Source: an uncultured bacterium (GTDB lineage Bacteria > Cyanobacteriota > Vampirovibrionia > Gastranaerophilales > Gastranaerophilaceae). From it: 62,051 bases of DNA. Position 1 is the first letter of the stretch. The number at the start of each line of letters is the position of its first letter. The notes below the pieces were generated by a model. It did not search any database. It saw only the letters and a list, made by a program, of their open reading frames with translations, and had not been told where the DNA came from. Position numbers and translations under genes: made by a program. Shown here piece after piece: positions 47,051 through 56,559 of this stretch. The DNA is taken from NCBI GenBank assembly GCA_902777385.1, contig CACYTP010000011.1:1-62051 (forward strand). Direction: 5' to 3'.

Positions 47051-47323
47051 ATGTACCAAGATGAAAAACTCGTGTGTGAGGATTGCGGCTGCGAATTCGT
47101 ATTTACTGTTGGGGAACAGGAATTCTATGCAGAAAAAGGACTTGTAAACAAACCTAAAAGATGTCCTGATTGCAGAAAAAAACGCAGACAGGCTAACCGC
47201 AGATCACGCAGAATGTATGATGCAGTTTGCTCAAAATGCGGAGTTCAAACTCAAGTTCCATTTAAACCTATTCCGGGAAAAGAAGTTTTCTGTAAAGAAT
47301 GCTTCGTAAAAGAAGAACATTAA
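47051..47323 (+). CDS. Zinc-ribbon protein
   Basis: 90 residues with four CxxC pairs: CEDCGCEF, CPDCRKKRR, CSKCG and CKECF. The first half is the probable-zinc-ribbon domain (LVCEDCGCEFVFTVGEQEFYA) and the second the VPFKPIPGKEVFCKECF module. Such small proteins are common in clostridia and relatives; a nucleic-acid or ribosome-linked role is assumed for the family, not shown. AGGAGA precedes the ATG. Confidence 0.88.
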   Translation: MYQDEKLVCEDCGCEFVFTVGEQEFYAEKGLVNKPKRCPDCRKKRRQANRRSRRMYDAVCSKCGVQTQVPFKPIPGKEVFCKECFVKEEH

Positions 47324-47346
47324 TTAATATTCTGTATAAAGATTTG

Positions 47347-47377
47347 AAAAAGACCACCTATGAATGTGGTCTTTTTT
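47347..47377 (+). terminator. Bidirectional terminator
   Basis: An 11-bp perfect stem (AAAAAGACCAC / GTGGTCTTTTT), loop of eight, T run, between convergent genes. Confidence 0.88.
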
Positions 47378-47379
47378 AT

Positions 47380-47658
47380 TTATATAATATGCATATTATC
47401 AACAATTTCTTTGCGTTGAACCCAGATTTCCATGCCAAGTTCTTCGCCTGATTTTATTAATGCTTCTTTTATTTCTTTGAAAGAATACTTGGATTTTTCA
47501 ATGTTACCAAGCATAAACATTACAAAATGCCCCTGCATAAGTGTTTGTTTTATATCTTCAATATTAACCTCATATTTTGCAAGTACAGCAGTTACCGTTG
47601 CAACAATACCTACTTTATCTACACCTTGTACTGTAACAATAATTTGATAATCTGACAT
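47380..47658 (-). CDS. ACT domain protein
   Basis: 92 residues forming one ACT domain (IIVTVQGVDKVGIVATVTAVLA, then NIEDIKQTLMQGHFVMFML). The family (UPF0237 type) is thought to be a small-molecule, probably amino-acid, sensor. The ATG overlaps the stop of the symporter gene by one base, so the two are coupled and the sensor may act on the transported amino acid. Confidence 0.88.
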   Translation of the reverse strand: MSDYQIIVTVQGVDKVGIVATVTAVLAKYEVNIEDIKQTLMQGHFVMFMLGNIEKSKYSFKEIKEALIKSGEELGMEIWVQRKEIVDNMHII

Positions 47659-49202
47659 TATTTATCCTCCTCTGCTGCAACAGCAACAGGTTTTAACCAA
47701 TCTCTGTTAATTAGTTTACCTATCTGATGTTTTCTGCAATATTCTGCTAAATCTTTCTTGATTTCCGGTGCAAGAATATACATAGTGATAATGTTTGGAA
47801 TAGACATCCCTATCATCATTGCATCAGTAAGATTAATTACTGAACTTACATTCATTACGGAACCAATTATTGTAAAAGACAGAAATATAAACTGAAAAAT
47901 TAATGTTCTTCTTTTACCCTCTCCGACAAGGAAATTCCACGCTTTTAAAGAATAATATGCCCACGACAATATTGTAGTAACAGCAAATAGAACAACAACA
48001 ACAGCTAATACATAAGGGAACCAGTTGAATACTGTTTCAAAAGCATTTGAAGTTAGTTGAATTCCGTTTACTCCATCAACCCCGACATAGGAATTCGTGA
48101 TAATAATTATTGTAGCTGTCAACAAACAAATCAAACCTGTAAACAAAGGTTCCGTTAAAGACACAAAACCAAGTGAAATAGGTTCTTTTGTTTGAGCAGT
48201 CGCATAAGCAATCGGAGCAGAACCCGTACCTGCTTCGTTTGTTTGAACAGAACGTCTTAACCCTGCAATAATTACACCTACAAAGCCGCCATAAGCTGCA
48301 CTCGGATGGAACGCTTCATGGCAAATTGTTGATAAAGCATGCGGCAAATTATGGATATTTACAATTACAATAAATAAACCACCTACAACATATAACAGAC
48401 ACATAAAAGGAATAACTTTTTCTGCAACTTTTGCTATTTGTTTGATACCGCCAATAATGATTATACCGAGTATAATTGCCGTAACAAGACCGACAAGCCA
48501 CATCTTGTCACCCATAAATCCTTCAGCTCCGCCTGTAACGTTCACTATTTGCTGTGCGGTTTGATTAATCTGTATCATATTACCACCGGCAAGACCTGCT
48601 CCAATACAAAGTATTGCAAAAATAACAGAAAGAGGTTGACCAAGCCATCTCATTTTTTTCCTTGTTAATCCGTGTGCCATGTAGTGCATAGGTCCGCCGG
48701 AAATTGAACCGTCAAGATTAAATCTTCTGTATTTTATAGCTAACGCAGCTTCTACAAATTTCAAAGCCATACCTAAAATAGCACCGACAAACATCCAAAA
48801 AACTGCTCCCGGGCCACCTATGGATATTGAAATTGCAACACCTGCAATACTACCTAAACCTATTGTACCTGATAACGCCGTCATTAAAGATTGGAGAGGT
48901 GAAACTTCTCCTCCTCCGTCACTTTCTTTCTTCGCCGGAGTCTTTAAAATTCTGAATGATTCAGATAAGCCCCATACAGCAATACCTCTTAAATAAAAGG
49001 CGAAAAATAATCCGCCGAATAATATCCATAAAATTACCAATGGTATAGAAGTTCCGCCGATTGTTACAGGGAAAAATATAATATCCGATACAAAATTTGA
49101 TATCGGAGTTAAATGTTTATCCAAAAAGGCATCTACACTCATTGCACTTGCACTTTGTATGGTCATTAAAATCATAAATAATGCTATAAAAATTCTCTTC
49201 AT
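47658..49202 (-). CDS. Sodium:alanine/glycine symporter (AgcS family)
   Basis: 514 residues, about 11 membrane helices. The N-terminus starts with a hydrophobic, signal-like stretch (IFIALFMILMTIQSASA). Family motifs: SGTIGLGSIAGVAISISIGGPGAVFWM, MALKFVEAALAIKYR, SGGPMHYM, RRSVQTNEAGTGSAPIAYA. It imports alanine or glycine with sodium. The substrate cannot be fixed from sequence. Confidence 0.9.
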   Translation of the reverse strand: MKRIFIALFMILMTIQSASAMSVDAFLDKHLTPISNFVSDIIFFPVTIGGTSIPLVILWILFGGLFFAFYLRGIAVWGLSESFRILKTPAKKESDGGGEVSPLQSLMTALSGTIGLGSIAGVAISISIGGPGAVFWMFVGAILGMALKFVEAALAIKYRRFNLDGSISGGPMHYMAHGLTRKKMRWLGQPLSVIFAILCIGAGLAGGNMIQINQTAQQIVNVTGGAEGFMGDKMWLVGLVTAIILGIIIIGGIKQIAKVAEKVIPFMCLLYVVGGLFIVIVNIHNLPHALSTICHEAFHPSAAYGGFVGVIIAGLRRSVQTNEAGTGSAPIAYATAQTKEPISLGFVSLTEPLFTGLICLLTATIIIITNSYVGVDGVNGIQLTSNAFETVFNWFPYVLAVVVVLFAVTTILSWAYYSLKAWNFLVGEGKRRTLIFQFIFLSFTIIGSVMNVSSVINLTDAMMIGMSIPNIITMYILAPEIKKDLAEYCRKHQIGKLINRDWLKPVAVAAEEDK

Positions 49203-49336
49203 CTGAAATCCTTTCGGGTTAAATATGCTCAGCCAAAATTATGGCATCAAAGTCTATAAAATATTCTAGCAAAAACAAAAGCTACATAAAAAAAATGTAA
49301 ACAAATTTTTACTATAAAAAATTATATAAAAACAAC

Positions 49337-50809
49337 TTATATCTGCTTCATAACAAGTGCATATATATCATTAGCACACACAACAATAATCAGCAGTATC
49401 AAAAGAATAAAGAACACAGTCATAATTTTATCGGCTGTTTCTTCATCAACCTTTTTACCTCTGATTTTTTCCAGTATCAAAAACATTACATGCCCGCCAT
49501 CCAAAGCAGGAATTGGTAAGAAATTGAATATAGCAAGATATAACGATATTACAGCCGTCAACAATAATCCTGAGAACAAACCGCTTGCATGGATTATATC
49601 TCCGCCAACTTTCGCAACAGCAATAATACCATGCAGACTGCTCATAGGTAACTTACCTGTAAACAACTGATACCAACTATATCCGAATAATTTTGTTTGT
49701 GTCCACAAATAATTAGTACTTGCTTTGATTATGGACGGAATTCCTTTCGTCACAACAGGAATTTCTTTTACATCCATCATTACACCGATTAATCCGTTTT
49801 CATTAGGATAAACAGGTGATAATATAACTTCTTCACCGTTTCGTTCAACTGTAATATTTAAAGGGCAATCGGAATCGGATATAGCATAGGCAATGTCTTC
49901 AAGACTATATGTTCCGTCAGAAACAATAATATTTTTTTCACTTAAATTACCTCTAATTGCCTTTTGAACATCATTCAGCTCTATTCTGTTATCCTTATAT
50001 ATTTCAAGTCCTATAATAACATCATTACTTAATTTAAACGGCTGTTCACTCATTCTGCTTGGCAATTTTATAATTACGTCTTTTGGTATTGTCTCATTTC
50101 TGGCAAATGCCGGATTTAACTTTTTCAGTGCCTCATAATTCTGTTCAAGAGCTATTTTATCGACTTTTCCATCATACTTTTTACTCATTTGAGCATACAT
50201 AACAAGTGCATTAGGATTTTTGACATCCGTGCCGTTTATGCGTACAATTCTGTCACCTGCCTGCATGCCTGAATTCCATATAGATTCAGTTTTTTCTGCA
50301 GTAATATTTTTTACATATACATTATAATTACCTGAAGGCATTTTTCCCCAAATACCGGCAGTAACCGCAACAAATAAAAATGCACAAATTAAGTTTGCAA
50401 TAACACCTGCAGACAATACCCAAAATCTCTGGTGTGCAGGTCTGTTCATAAATCTGTCGGGAGAATCCTCAGGCAAATTTAATTCCTTATCATCATCAGG
50501 AAATGCAACATATCCGCCAAAAAGGAATGCATGTATCAATATTTCAACATCTCCAAATTTTCTCTTCCATAATGTCGGACCAATCGGCAAACCAAAAGCA
50601 AACTTTGTAACCTTCATCTTGAACAACTCAGCTACAAAGAAATGCCCCGCCTCGTGAACCAAAATTAATATACTTAAAAGTATAATCATTTCTACTGTAG
50701 ATATTGCCTGAGCTGCAGCAGGAAGAACAGATGCCGACCAATGCAAAATTAATAATGCGGCAATTAACAATGTCAATATTATAGCTGAAATTATAATGGA
50801 AACGTACAT
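49337..50809 (-). CDS. rseP: RseP-type site-2 intramembrane protease
   Basis: 490 residues. Zinc site HEAGH within ILVHEAGHFFVAEL (about 52), a PDZ domain (about 170-215, SGMQAGDRIVRINGTDV), and the second metal motif NFLPIPALDGGH (about 430). The first 35 residues form an extra hydrophobic helix ahead of the usual catalytic helix. It cuts anti-sigma factors or remnant signal peptides in the membrane. It lies 25 bases after speE. Confidence 0.93.
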   Translation of the reverse strand: MYVSIIISAIILTLLIAALLILHWSASVLPAAAQAISTVEMIILLSILILVHEAGHFFVAELFKMKVTKFAFGLPIGPTLWKRKFGDVEILIHAFLFGGYVAFPDDDKELNLPEDSPDRFMNRPAHQRFWVLSAGVIANLICAFLFVAVTAGIWGKMPSGNYNVYVKNITAEKTESIWNSGMQAGDRIVRINGTDVKNPNALVMYAQMSKKYDGKVDKIALEQNYEALKKLNPAFARNETIPKDVIIKLPSRMSEQPFKLSNDVIIGLEIYKDNRIELNDVQKAIRGNLSEKNIIVSDGTYSLEDIAYAISDSDCPLNITVERNGEEVILSPVYPNENGLIGVMMDVKEIPVVTKGIPSIIKASTNYLWTQTKLFGYSWYQLFTGKLPMSSLHGIIAVAKVGGDIIHASGLFSGLLLTAVISLYLAIFNFLPIPALDGGHVMFLILEKIRGKKVDEETADKIMTVFFILLILLIIVVCANDIYALVMKQI

Positions 50810-50834
50810 ATTTTTATGAATCCTTTTCTATTGT

Positions 50835-51686
50835 TTATAATAATTCTTTTAAATAATTTGGCAGAGCAAAACGTGTAAGATGATAATCTTTATTATATAT
50901 TTTACAAGTTTTTGTAATTTCTTCACATCTTGCTTCATCAATATATGACAAAGGTTCAACATCCTTTGAACAAAATGCCCATGCCCAATATCCGCCCGGA
51001 TATGTAGGAATATTAGAAGTATATGTTGAACATATAGGAAATACTTTCTTTAATTGAACATACATCTTCTTTACGGACTCAGACTGTGCAAACGGGGACT
51101 CAGATTGTGCAACCATAATTCCGCCTTCTTTTAGGGAATTTTTTACGTTTGTATAAAATTCATCCGTAAACAAACCTTCACCCGGTCCCATTGGATCGGT
51201 TGAATCAATAAGAACAATGTCAAATTCATCTTTTTTGTCTTTAATATATTCTATTGCATCCTGAACAAGAATTTCTACTTTTGGATTATCAAGCTCACAG
51301 GCAATAGTAGGCAAAAATTGTTTGCAAGCATCAATTACCATTCCGTCAATTTCACACAAAACGACTCTTTTAACAGTCTTATGTTTCAAAACTTCACGAA
51401 TAGTACCGCCATCACCGCCTCCGATTACCAGTACAGATTCCGGATTTTTATGATTCATCATAGGTATATGAGAAATCATCTCGTGATAATGGAATTCATC
51501 ACCTTCAGTAGTCATCATCAAATCATCCAGAGTCAACACTCTTCCCAAAGAGCTTTCTGTTTCAAAAACTTCAACTTTCTGAAATTCAGACTGTTTTGAA
51601 AACAAAACTTTTCCGGCTTTTATAGCGATACCGAATCCGTTTGGCGTAATCTCGTGATAAAAACCATTTTCTATACCGTTTTTCAT
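50835..51686 (-). CDS. speE: Spermidine synthase
   Basis: Transfers aminopropyl from decarboxylated SAM to putrescine. 283 residues: GGGDGGTIREVLKH (SAM loop), LDDLMMTTEGDEFHYHEMI and DSTDPMGPGEGLF (catalytic Asp). GGGAGAAT precedes the ATG. Confidence 0.95.
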   Translation of the reverse strand: MKNGIENGFYHEITPNGFGIAIKAGKVLFSKQSEFQKVEVFETESSLGRVLTLDDLMMTTEGDEFHYHEMISHIPMMNHKNPESVLVIGGGDGGTIREVLKHKTVKRVVLCEIDGMVIDACKQFLPTIACELDNPKVEILVQDAIEYIKDKKDEFDIVLIDSTDPMGPGEGLFTDEFYTNVKNSLKEGGIMVAQSESPFAQSESVKKMYVQLKKVFPICSTYTSNIPTYPGGYWAWAFCSKDVEPLSYIDEARCEEITKTCKIYNKDYHLTRFALPNYLKELL

Positions 51687-51746
51687 TAATTAATTCTCCC
51701 TAATTCTATGGACAAATTTAATTATACTACAAACATGTTACATTAA

Positions 51747-52058
51747 TTATTTGCCAAGAATATGAATATGCAAATGGAAAACCTCCTGTCCTGCCTCTTT
51801 TCCGGTATTTATCTGTGTCCTGTATGATTTTAAACCTATTTTTTTTGTAACTTCCTTCACTCCCATAAGCAAATCACCAAGTAATTCCTTATCATCTAAC
51901 TCATTTAATGATGTAACATGAAGCTTTGGAACTACAAGCAAATGAACAGGTGCTTTAGGATTTATATCCTTAAATACAACTAATTTATCAGTTTCATAAA
52001 CAAATTCGGTATTAAAATCTCCGTTTATAATCTTACAAAAAATACAATCTTCTGCCAT
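51747..52058 (-). CDS. HIT family purine nucleoside phosphoramidase
   Basis: 103 residues. CIFCKIINGDFNTEFVYE is the HinT start and FHLHIHILG the His triad. It hydrolyses AMP-linked amines. AAGGAGG precedes the ATG; the glycosyltransferase gene ends 14 bases upstream. Confidence 0.95.
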   Translation of the reverse strand: MAEDCIFCKIINGDFNTEFVYETDKLVVFKDINPKAPVHLLVVPKLHVTSLNELDDKELLGDLLMGVKEVTKKIGLKSYRTQINTGKEAGQEVFHLHIHILGK

Positions 52059-52072
52059 AATAACCTCCTTAC

Positions 52073-53149
52073 TTACATATATTTTTGTATATTACTTAAA
52101 TAATTTTCACAACAGGCTTTTTCAGTATATTGCCTTATTGTCTTTAATGAATTTTCACGAATTATATTTAATTCTGAAATGTCCATATCCTGAATTTTTT
52201 TAATAATATTTTTAATTGATTCTTCATTTGGTTCTACGGTAAATCCGTTTTCACCATTTTTTATAATGCCGTCTACACCATCATTTGAAGTACAAATTGA
52301 TATACAACCGCTTGCCATAGCTTCCAAATATACCATACCAAAAGTTTCATTTACACTTGGAAGAATAAAGATATCGGAATTTTTCAGTACATCAAATACT
52401 GATTCATTCGGTAATCTTCCGAGAAAAATACAGTTTCTATTGATTGCTTTTAACTTATCTGCACCCTCTCCGTCACCAATAATAATTAATTCTACATCTG
52501 CAATATCTTTTAGAGCAATTATTAATTTGTCTATATTTTTTCGTTTTTTAAAATTGGCACAGGTAACTATTTTTAAATTTTCCTTATTTATATTATGGGT
52601 AAAATCATTTAATATATATTTTTCATCAATTCCCGACGGAGCAACAAAGGTTTTATCGCTGAACTGAGGAAACATCTCTAAAAACTTATTCATTATTACA
52701 TAAGAACGACATGCAATTGCCCTTGAATGTTCTAACGCAACTAATTCCCTTTTTTTAAAATGAATTGAGTACAGGGGATTAGTCAAAATTTCTAAATCAG
52801 AATTATGTATTCCTGCAATAAACGGCAGCCCTAATTTATCAGCAAATAAAATTCCGGATGGCATGTGAGCTACAACTATATCATAACTTGTAAAACTATA
52901 ACCTTTCAATTTTTGCTTTACATCACCCAAAAACGGACTGTAATAATTTACATTATAAACATTTTCATATAAACCTGTACTATAAAACGGTTTTCTTCTT
53001 ACAAAAGAATTGAGAAGAAAATTAGGTTTTAAAACATCCACCTCTACACCTGAGTTTCTCCAACCTCTTACAAAATTTAAAAGTGTTCTCGGTGTAGTTT
53101 TTTCTTCGTTTTTTACCGGATATAAATCTGTAATAAATAATATCTTCAT
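52073..53149 (-). CDS. GT4 family glycosyltransferase
   Basis: 358 residues of GT-B fold. The N-terminal domain starts MKILFITDLYPVK. The C-terminal domain has IIGDGEGADKLKAI and the retaining-enzyme motif NETFGMVYLEAMASGC (E-x7-E). It probably builds a surface polysaccharide or LPS sugar. ATG 53149 is chosen because the Rossmann strand starts there; a start at 53179 adds ten hydrophobic residues. No Shine-Dalgarno is seen. It lies after the rplL terminator. Confidence 0.88.
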   Translation of the reverse strand: MKILFITDLYPVKNEEKTTPRTLLNFVRGWRNSGVEVDVLKPNFLLNSFVRRKPFYSTGLYENVYNVNYYSPFLGDVKQKLKGYSFTSYDIVVAHMPSGILFADKLGLPFIAGIHNSDLEILTNPLYSIHFKKRELVALEHSRAIACRSYVIMNKFLEMFPQFSDKTFVAPSGIDEKYILNDFTHNINKENLKIVTCANFKKRKNIDKLIIALKDIADVELIIIGDGEGADKLKAINRNCIFLGRLPNESVFDVLKNSDIFILPSVNETFGMVYLEAMASGCISICTSNDGVDGIIKNGENGFTVEPNEESIKNIIKKIQDMDISELNIIRENSLKTIRQYTEKACCENYLSNIQKYM

Positions 53150-53186
53150 AAAATCAATAATTAAAATACCATATATCAAATCAAAA

Positions 53187-53218
53187 AATCAACCCTCCCA
53201 AACTTGAGAGGGTTGATT
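53187..53218 (-). terminator. rplJL terminator
   Basis: An 11-bp stem (AATCAACCCTC / GAGGGTTGATT) with a 10-base loop, just after the rplL stop. Confidence 0.8.
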
Positions 53219-53242
53219 AAATTTGTCTGTATTAAAATCAAA

Positions 53243-53620
53243 CTACTTGATTTCAACAGTAGCACCAGCAGCTTCAAGTTGTTTCTTGATAGCTTCAGCA
53301 TCTTCTTTCTTAACGCCTTCTTTGATTGCCTTAGGAGCACCATCAACTAAATCTTTAGCTTCTTTCAAGCCTAAACCTGTGATAGCACGAACTTCTTTCA
53401 ATACAGCAATCTTGTTAGCACCTGCAGATGCCAAGATTACGTTAACTTCTGATGCTTCATCAGCTGCAGGAGCTGCACCGGCTGCTGCAGGAGCTGCTGC
53501 AACAGCTACAGGAGCTGCTGCTGATACGCCGAATTTTTCTTCCATAGCTTTTACTAATTCAGCTGCTTCTAACAAAGTCAATTTTTCAATTGATTCTAAA
53601 ATAGTTTCTACATTACTCAT
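53243..53620 (-). CDS. rplL: Ribosomal protein L7/L12
   Basis: 125 residues: helical N-terminal dimer domain, an Ala-rich hinge (about 35-55) and the C-terminal factor-binding domain ([24 protein letters not shown]). AAAGGAGAAA precedes the ATG. Follows rplJ by 61 bases. Confidence 0.98.
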   Translation of the reverse strand: MSNVETILESIEKLTLLEAAELVKAMEEKFGVSAAAPVAVAAAPAAAGAAPAADEASEVNVILASAGANKIAVLKEVRAITGLGLKEAKDLVDGAPKAIKEGVKKEDAEAIKKQLEAAGATVEIK

Positions 53621-53681
53621 TATTTTTTCTCCTTTAATTTCATTTTGTAACTATACGGAACTAAGTTCCATCAAGCTGCAA

Positions 53682-54203
53682 TTATGCAGCCTTTTGATCT
53701 CTGACAGCTGCAACAGCTCTTGTAAGGGCTGCCATAACGCCATTGATACCAAGTGTAATACCTGTTGCCGGTGAATTGATAGAGCCAAGCATTTTTGCGT
53801 AAAGTTCTTCTTTTGAAGGAAGATTTGCAAGAGCTTTAGCTTCATCAGCAGACAATAAATTGCCTTCCATAACAGCACCAAGAATTTCACCTTTTTTAGA
53901 TTCTTTAATAAATTGAGATACAACTTTAGCAGGGCTAACCTGATCTTCAAAACCAAATGCTATAGCAATAGGTCCTTTCATCAAATCAGTCAATGCTTCA
54001 AACTCAGTACCCTTAACTGCAACTTTAGTTAATGTATTTTTAGTAACCATATAGTCGCCGCCTTGTTTTTGAAGTTCACGTCTCAATTTTGTGATTTCTT
54101 CTACAGTATAACCTTTGTATTCTGTAACAAGAGCTACCTGAGCTTTTTCAACTTTTGCTTTTATTGCATCAATTTTTTCTGATTTAAATGCTTTTGTTGC
54201 CAT
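53682..54203 (-). CDS. rplJ: Ribosomal protein L10
   Basis: 173 residues; anchors L7/L12 to the 23S rRNA. EYKGYTVEEITKLRRELQKQ and VTKNTLTKVAVKGTEF are family landmarks; the C-terminal helix binds L12 dimers. It is preceded by an L10 leader, through which L10 normally represses its own mRNA. rplK, rplA and nusG are not upstream. Confidence 0.98.
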   Translation of the reverse strand: MATKAFKSEKIDAIKAKVEKAQVALVTEYKGYTVEEITKLRRELQKQGGDYMVTKNTLTKVAVKGTEFEALTDLMKGPIAIAFGFEDQVSPAKVVSQFIKESKKGEILGAVMEGNLLSADEAKALANLPSKEELYAKMLGSINSPATGITLGINGVMAALTRAVAAVRDQKAA

Positions 54204-54369
54204 TTTTGCTCCTTTTTAAGTGAATAGTCATTTCTGACTTATCTTTATCGACCTTTGTGTGTCCGAATAATAAAAATTTTGCAATTCTCACATCCGGAAC
54301 CGCAAAATATTACACACTTATCAATAAATCTATTTATTTTTCGACTTGTGTATAACCTCGATTAGCCAT

Positions 54370-54500
54370 CCTTTCAGATATTTAATGAATTTGGGAACCC
54401 TCTAAAAACTCCCTTGCAAAACAAACTCTATGATTTATTTCTGCACCTCGGAATTTTCTTCCTGTCCCAACCTCAACTAATTGTCTGCGGTCTACAGTGA
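54370..54500 (-). ncRNA. L10 leader (rplJL autoregulatory mRNA structure)
   Basis: The 300-base minus-strand leader holds GTAGACCGCAGACAA, a GGTTGGGACAGG stretch, CCGAGGTGCAG and then AAATAAAT, the conserved pieces of the L10-binding leader. A -10 (TATAAT, 54519-54524) lies just upstream. The exact ends are estimated. Confidence 0.65.
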
Positions 54501-54539
54501 CGATGTTATCAGAAAAAAATTATAAAATCAAGTATCAGC

Positions 54540-55478
54540 TTAAACTTTCTTAACTACACTCCAAATAGTTTCTTCATGACCGGTATTCAAATCATACTTA
54601 CCTTTTACAGCAATATTATATTTTCTGTTCGGAACCAGCTCATATCTGTTTTTGAAATTTCCAAAACATAACAAATCGTTTAATGCGTTTAATTCAAGCA
54701 ACGGTTTTATTGATTTGTATGCAGTAATCATTGGAGTAGTCATTTTATAAACTGTTACTGCCAATCTCGTTCTTATGTTAATCTTTTTAGCCTTGTATTC
54801 TACTCTTAATGCCTCAATGATAATTCCAACACCGGTATTGATTTCATCAAAATTATTTATATTATTTGATGACAAGAGAAGAATATCGTTGTCTTTTGAA
54901 AATCTCAAACCTTTAATTAATTTTACCTGATCGAAGAACTTTGTAATAATTTCAACTTTTGTAGCTTCCATCTCTTCAGGAGTCGGAGCATCCCCTCTTA
55001 TATTATCCTTTAATACTGATTTAATTCTGATTTGTACAGCCATAAGGAAATGGCTTTGGGACATTATATCCTCTTCGATATCATTTTTTAATTGTTTATT
55101 AAAATCTTCTTGTACCTTAATTTTCGTTTTTACCATTTTTGAATGAACAACATCACAAAAACTATGTAATGCCATTTTTATTTGCGAAATAAAGAAAGCC
55201 AGAACTATTCCAAATACAACAAATAATACTAATCTACCGTCAATATCAGGATGTGTTGATTTAATTGAAGTACCAAACATTGATGTTGTCCAATTCTTAA
55301 TTAAATCAAAAAACGGATTCATAAAATCTAACATGTGGCTATGAAAAACAGCCAAAATAACAGATAAACTACATAAAAATACTGCCAACAGCACAAGTAT
55401 TTGAGCACCTATACAAGCATGCTCTAACAATTTTACAAGTTGTTTTAATTTTTCAAAATATTTTACGCTCAATGACAT
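54540..55478 (-). CDS. Hypothetical two-helix membrane protein, possibly a degenerate nucleotide-cyclase-like sensor
   Basis: 312 residues from ATG 55478 (AAGAAGG upstream). Two membrane helices (about 20-45 and 80-105) flank a short outside loop. The cytoplasmic part (about 120-312) has strands FSKDNDILLLSSNN and NIRTRLAVTVY and ends YELVPNRKYNIAVKGKYDL...ETIWSVVKK. This tail resembles the closing strands of class III nucleotide cyclase domains, but I do not see the metal Asp residues, so any cyclase relation is weak. It lies 14 bases after panC. Confidence 0.6.
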   Translation of the reverse strand: MSLSVKYFEKLKQLVKLLEHACIGAQILVLLAVFLCSLSVILAVFHSHMLDFMNPFFDLIKNWTTSMFGTSIKSTHPDIDGRLVLFVVFGIVLAFFISQIKMALHSFCDVVHSKMVKTKIKVQEDFNKQLKNDIEEDIMSQSHFLMAVQIRIKSVLKDNIRGDAPTPEEMEATKVEIITKFFDQVKLIKGLRFSKDNDILLLSSNNINNFDEINTGVGIIIEALRVEYKAKKINIRTRLAVTVYKMTTPMITAYKSIKPLLELNALNDLLCFGNFKNRYELVPNRKYNIAVKGKYDLNTGHEETIWSVVKKV

Positions 55479-55492
55479 TACGCCCAACCTTC

Positions 55493-56347
55493 TTAATTAA
55501 GTTCTATATTATCAATAAGTCTTACATTCTCCACTCTTGCTGCAATAAATACAACGGTATTATTATCAGCGATTTTCTTTTCCTCCAGAGTATCTTTGTC
55601 TCTAAATTCCAGATATTCCAGCGAATGATTTTCATTCAAGAATGAATATGCCGTTTCTGATAACGCACTCGTATCAGTTATGCCCTTATTATAACATACC
55701 TTTATATTAAATAAAAGTTTACTCAATGCAAGAGCATTTTCTTTCCCTTTTTCAGTTAAATATTTGTTTCTTGAACTTAACGCTAATCCATTATCTTCGC
55801 GTACTATAGGGCAAGGAATTATCTCTAAAGGAATATTTAAATCGTTCACCATTTTTTTAAGAATTATTAACTGCTGCATATCTTTTTTCCCAAAAAACGC
55901 ATAATCAGGCTGAACTATATTGAACAATTTGTTAACAACCGTACAAACTCCGTCAAAATGTCCTACTCGTGATTTTCCGCATAGTTTGTCCGTATAAAAA
56001 TAAGGTGGGACAACATAAGTTAAAAAATCATTTGACAATATATGTCCTTCTCCATACATTTCTTTTGGAGTAGGTGCAAACACAATATCTACACCTGCTT
56101 TATCACATAATTCATTATCTGCATCAAGTGTTCTCGGGTATTTGTCTAAATCTTCTCCGGGACAAAACTGTATAGGATTTACAAAAACAGAAACAACAGT
56201 CTTATCACATTTCTCTACACTTTTTTCTATAAGACTTTTATGACCGTTGTGCAAAGCACCCATTGTAGGAACCAACCCTATTGTCAAACCCTGTTTTTTC
56301 CACTCTTTTATCTGTTCTCTGACTTCTATTATTGAATGTAACAGCAT
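55493..56347 (-). CDS. panC: Pantothenate synthetase
   Basis: Joins pantoate and beta-alanine using ATP. 284 residues: PTMGALHNGHKSLI (nucleotide site), FVNPIQF, KYPRTLDAD, GHFDGVCTVVNKLF, FGKKDMQQL and SSRNKYL. ATG 56347 with GAGAGGGAAA upstream is chosen over ATGs at 56365 and 56374. The partner gene panB lies 1.2 kb upstream on the same strand. Confidence 0.96.
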   Translation of the reverse strand: MLLHSIIEVREQIKEWKKQGLTIGLVPTMGALHNGHKSLIEKSVEKCDKTVVSVFVNPIQFCPGEDLDKYPRTLDADNELCDKAGVDIVFAPTPKEMYGEGHILSNDFLTYVVPPYFYTDKLCGKSRVGHFDGVCTVVNKLFNIVQPDYAFFGKKDMQQLIILKKMVNDLNIPLEIIPCPIVREDNGLALSSRNKYLTEKGKENALALSKLLFNIKVCYNKGITDTSALSETAYSFLNENHSLEYLEFRDKDTLEEKKIADNNTVVFIAARVENVRLIDNIELN

Positions 56348-56559
56348 TGCTTTCCCTCTCTTCATAAATATCACTGTATCATCTCATCTTAAAATTATAA
56401 TTTGAATATATACTAATGTAAATAGTTAGTCCTATTTTAATTGTATAAGTTCTGTGTAAATTTTTGTAACGATATTGAAATTTTATGTAAATAGTATATA
56501 CTACTATTCTTTTTATTATTATATAGCGGAAGTAATATAATATTTTGTAAGGAGGCATT

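Noticed and set aside
53223-53774. Ser/Ala-rich 183-residue ORF on the plus strand
   Set aside because: It is the antisense of rplL and rplJ; no promoter or Shine-Dalgarno; both ribosomal proteins are certain.
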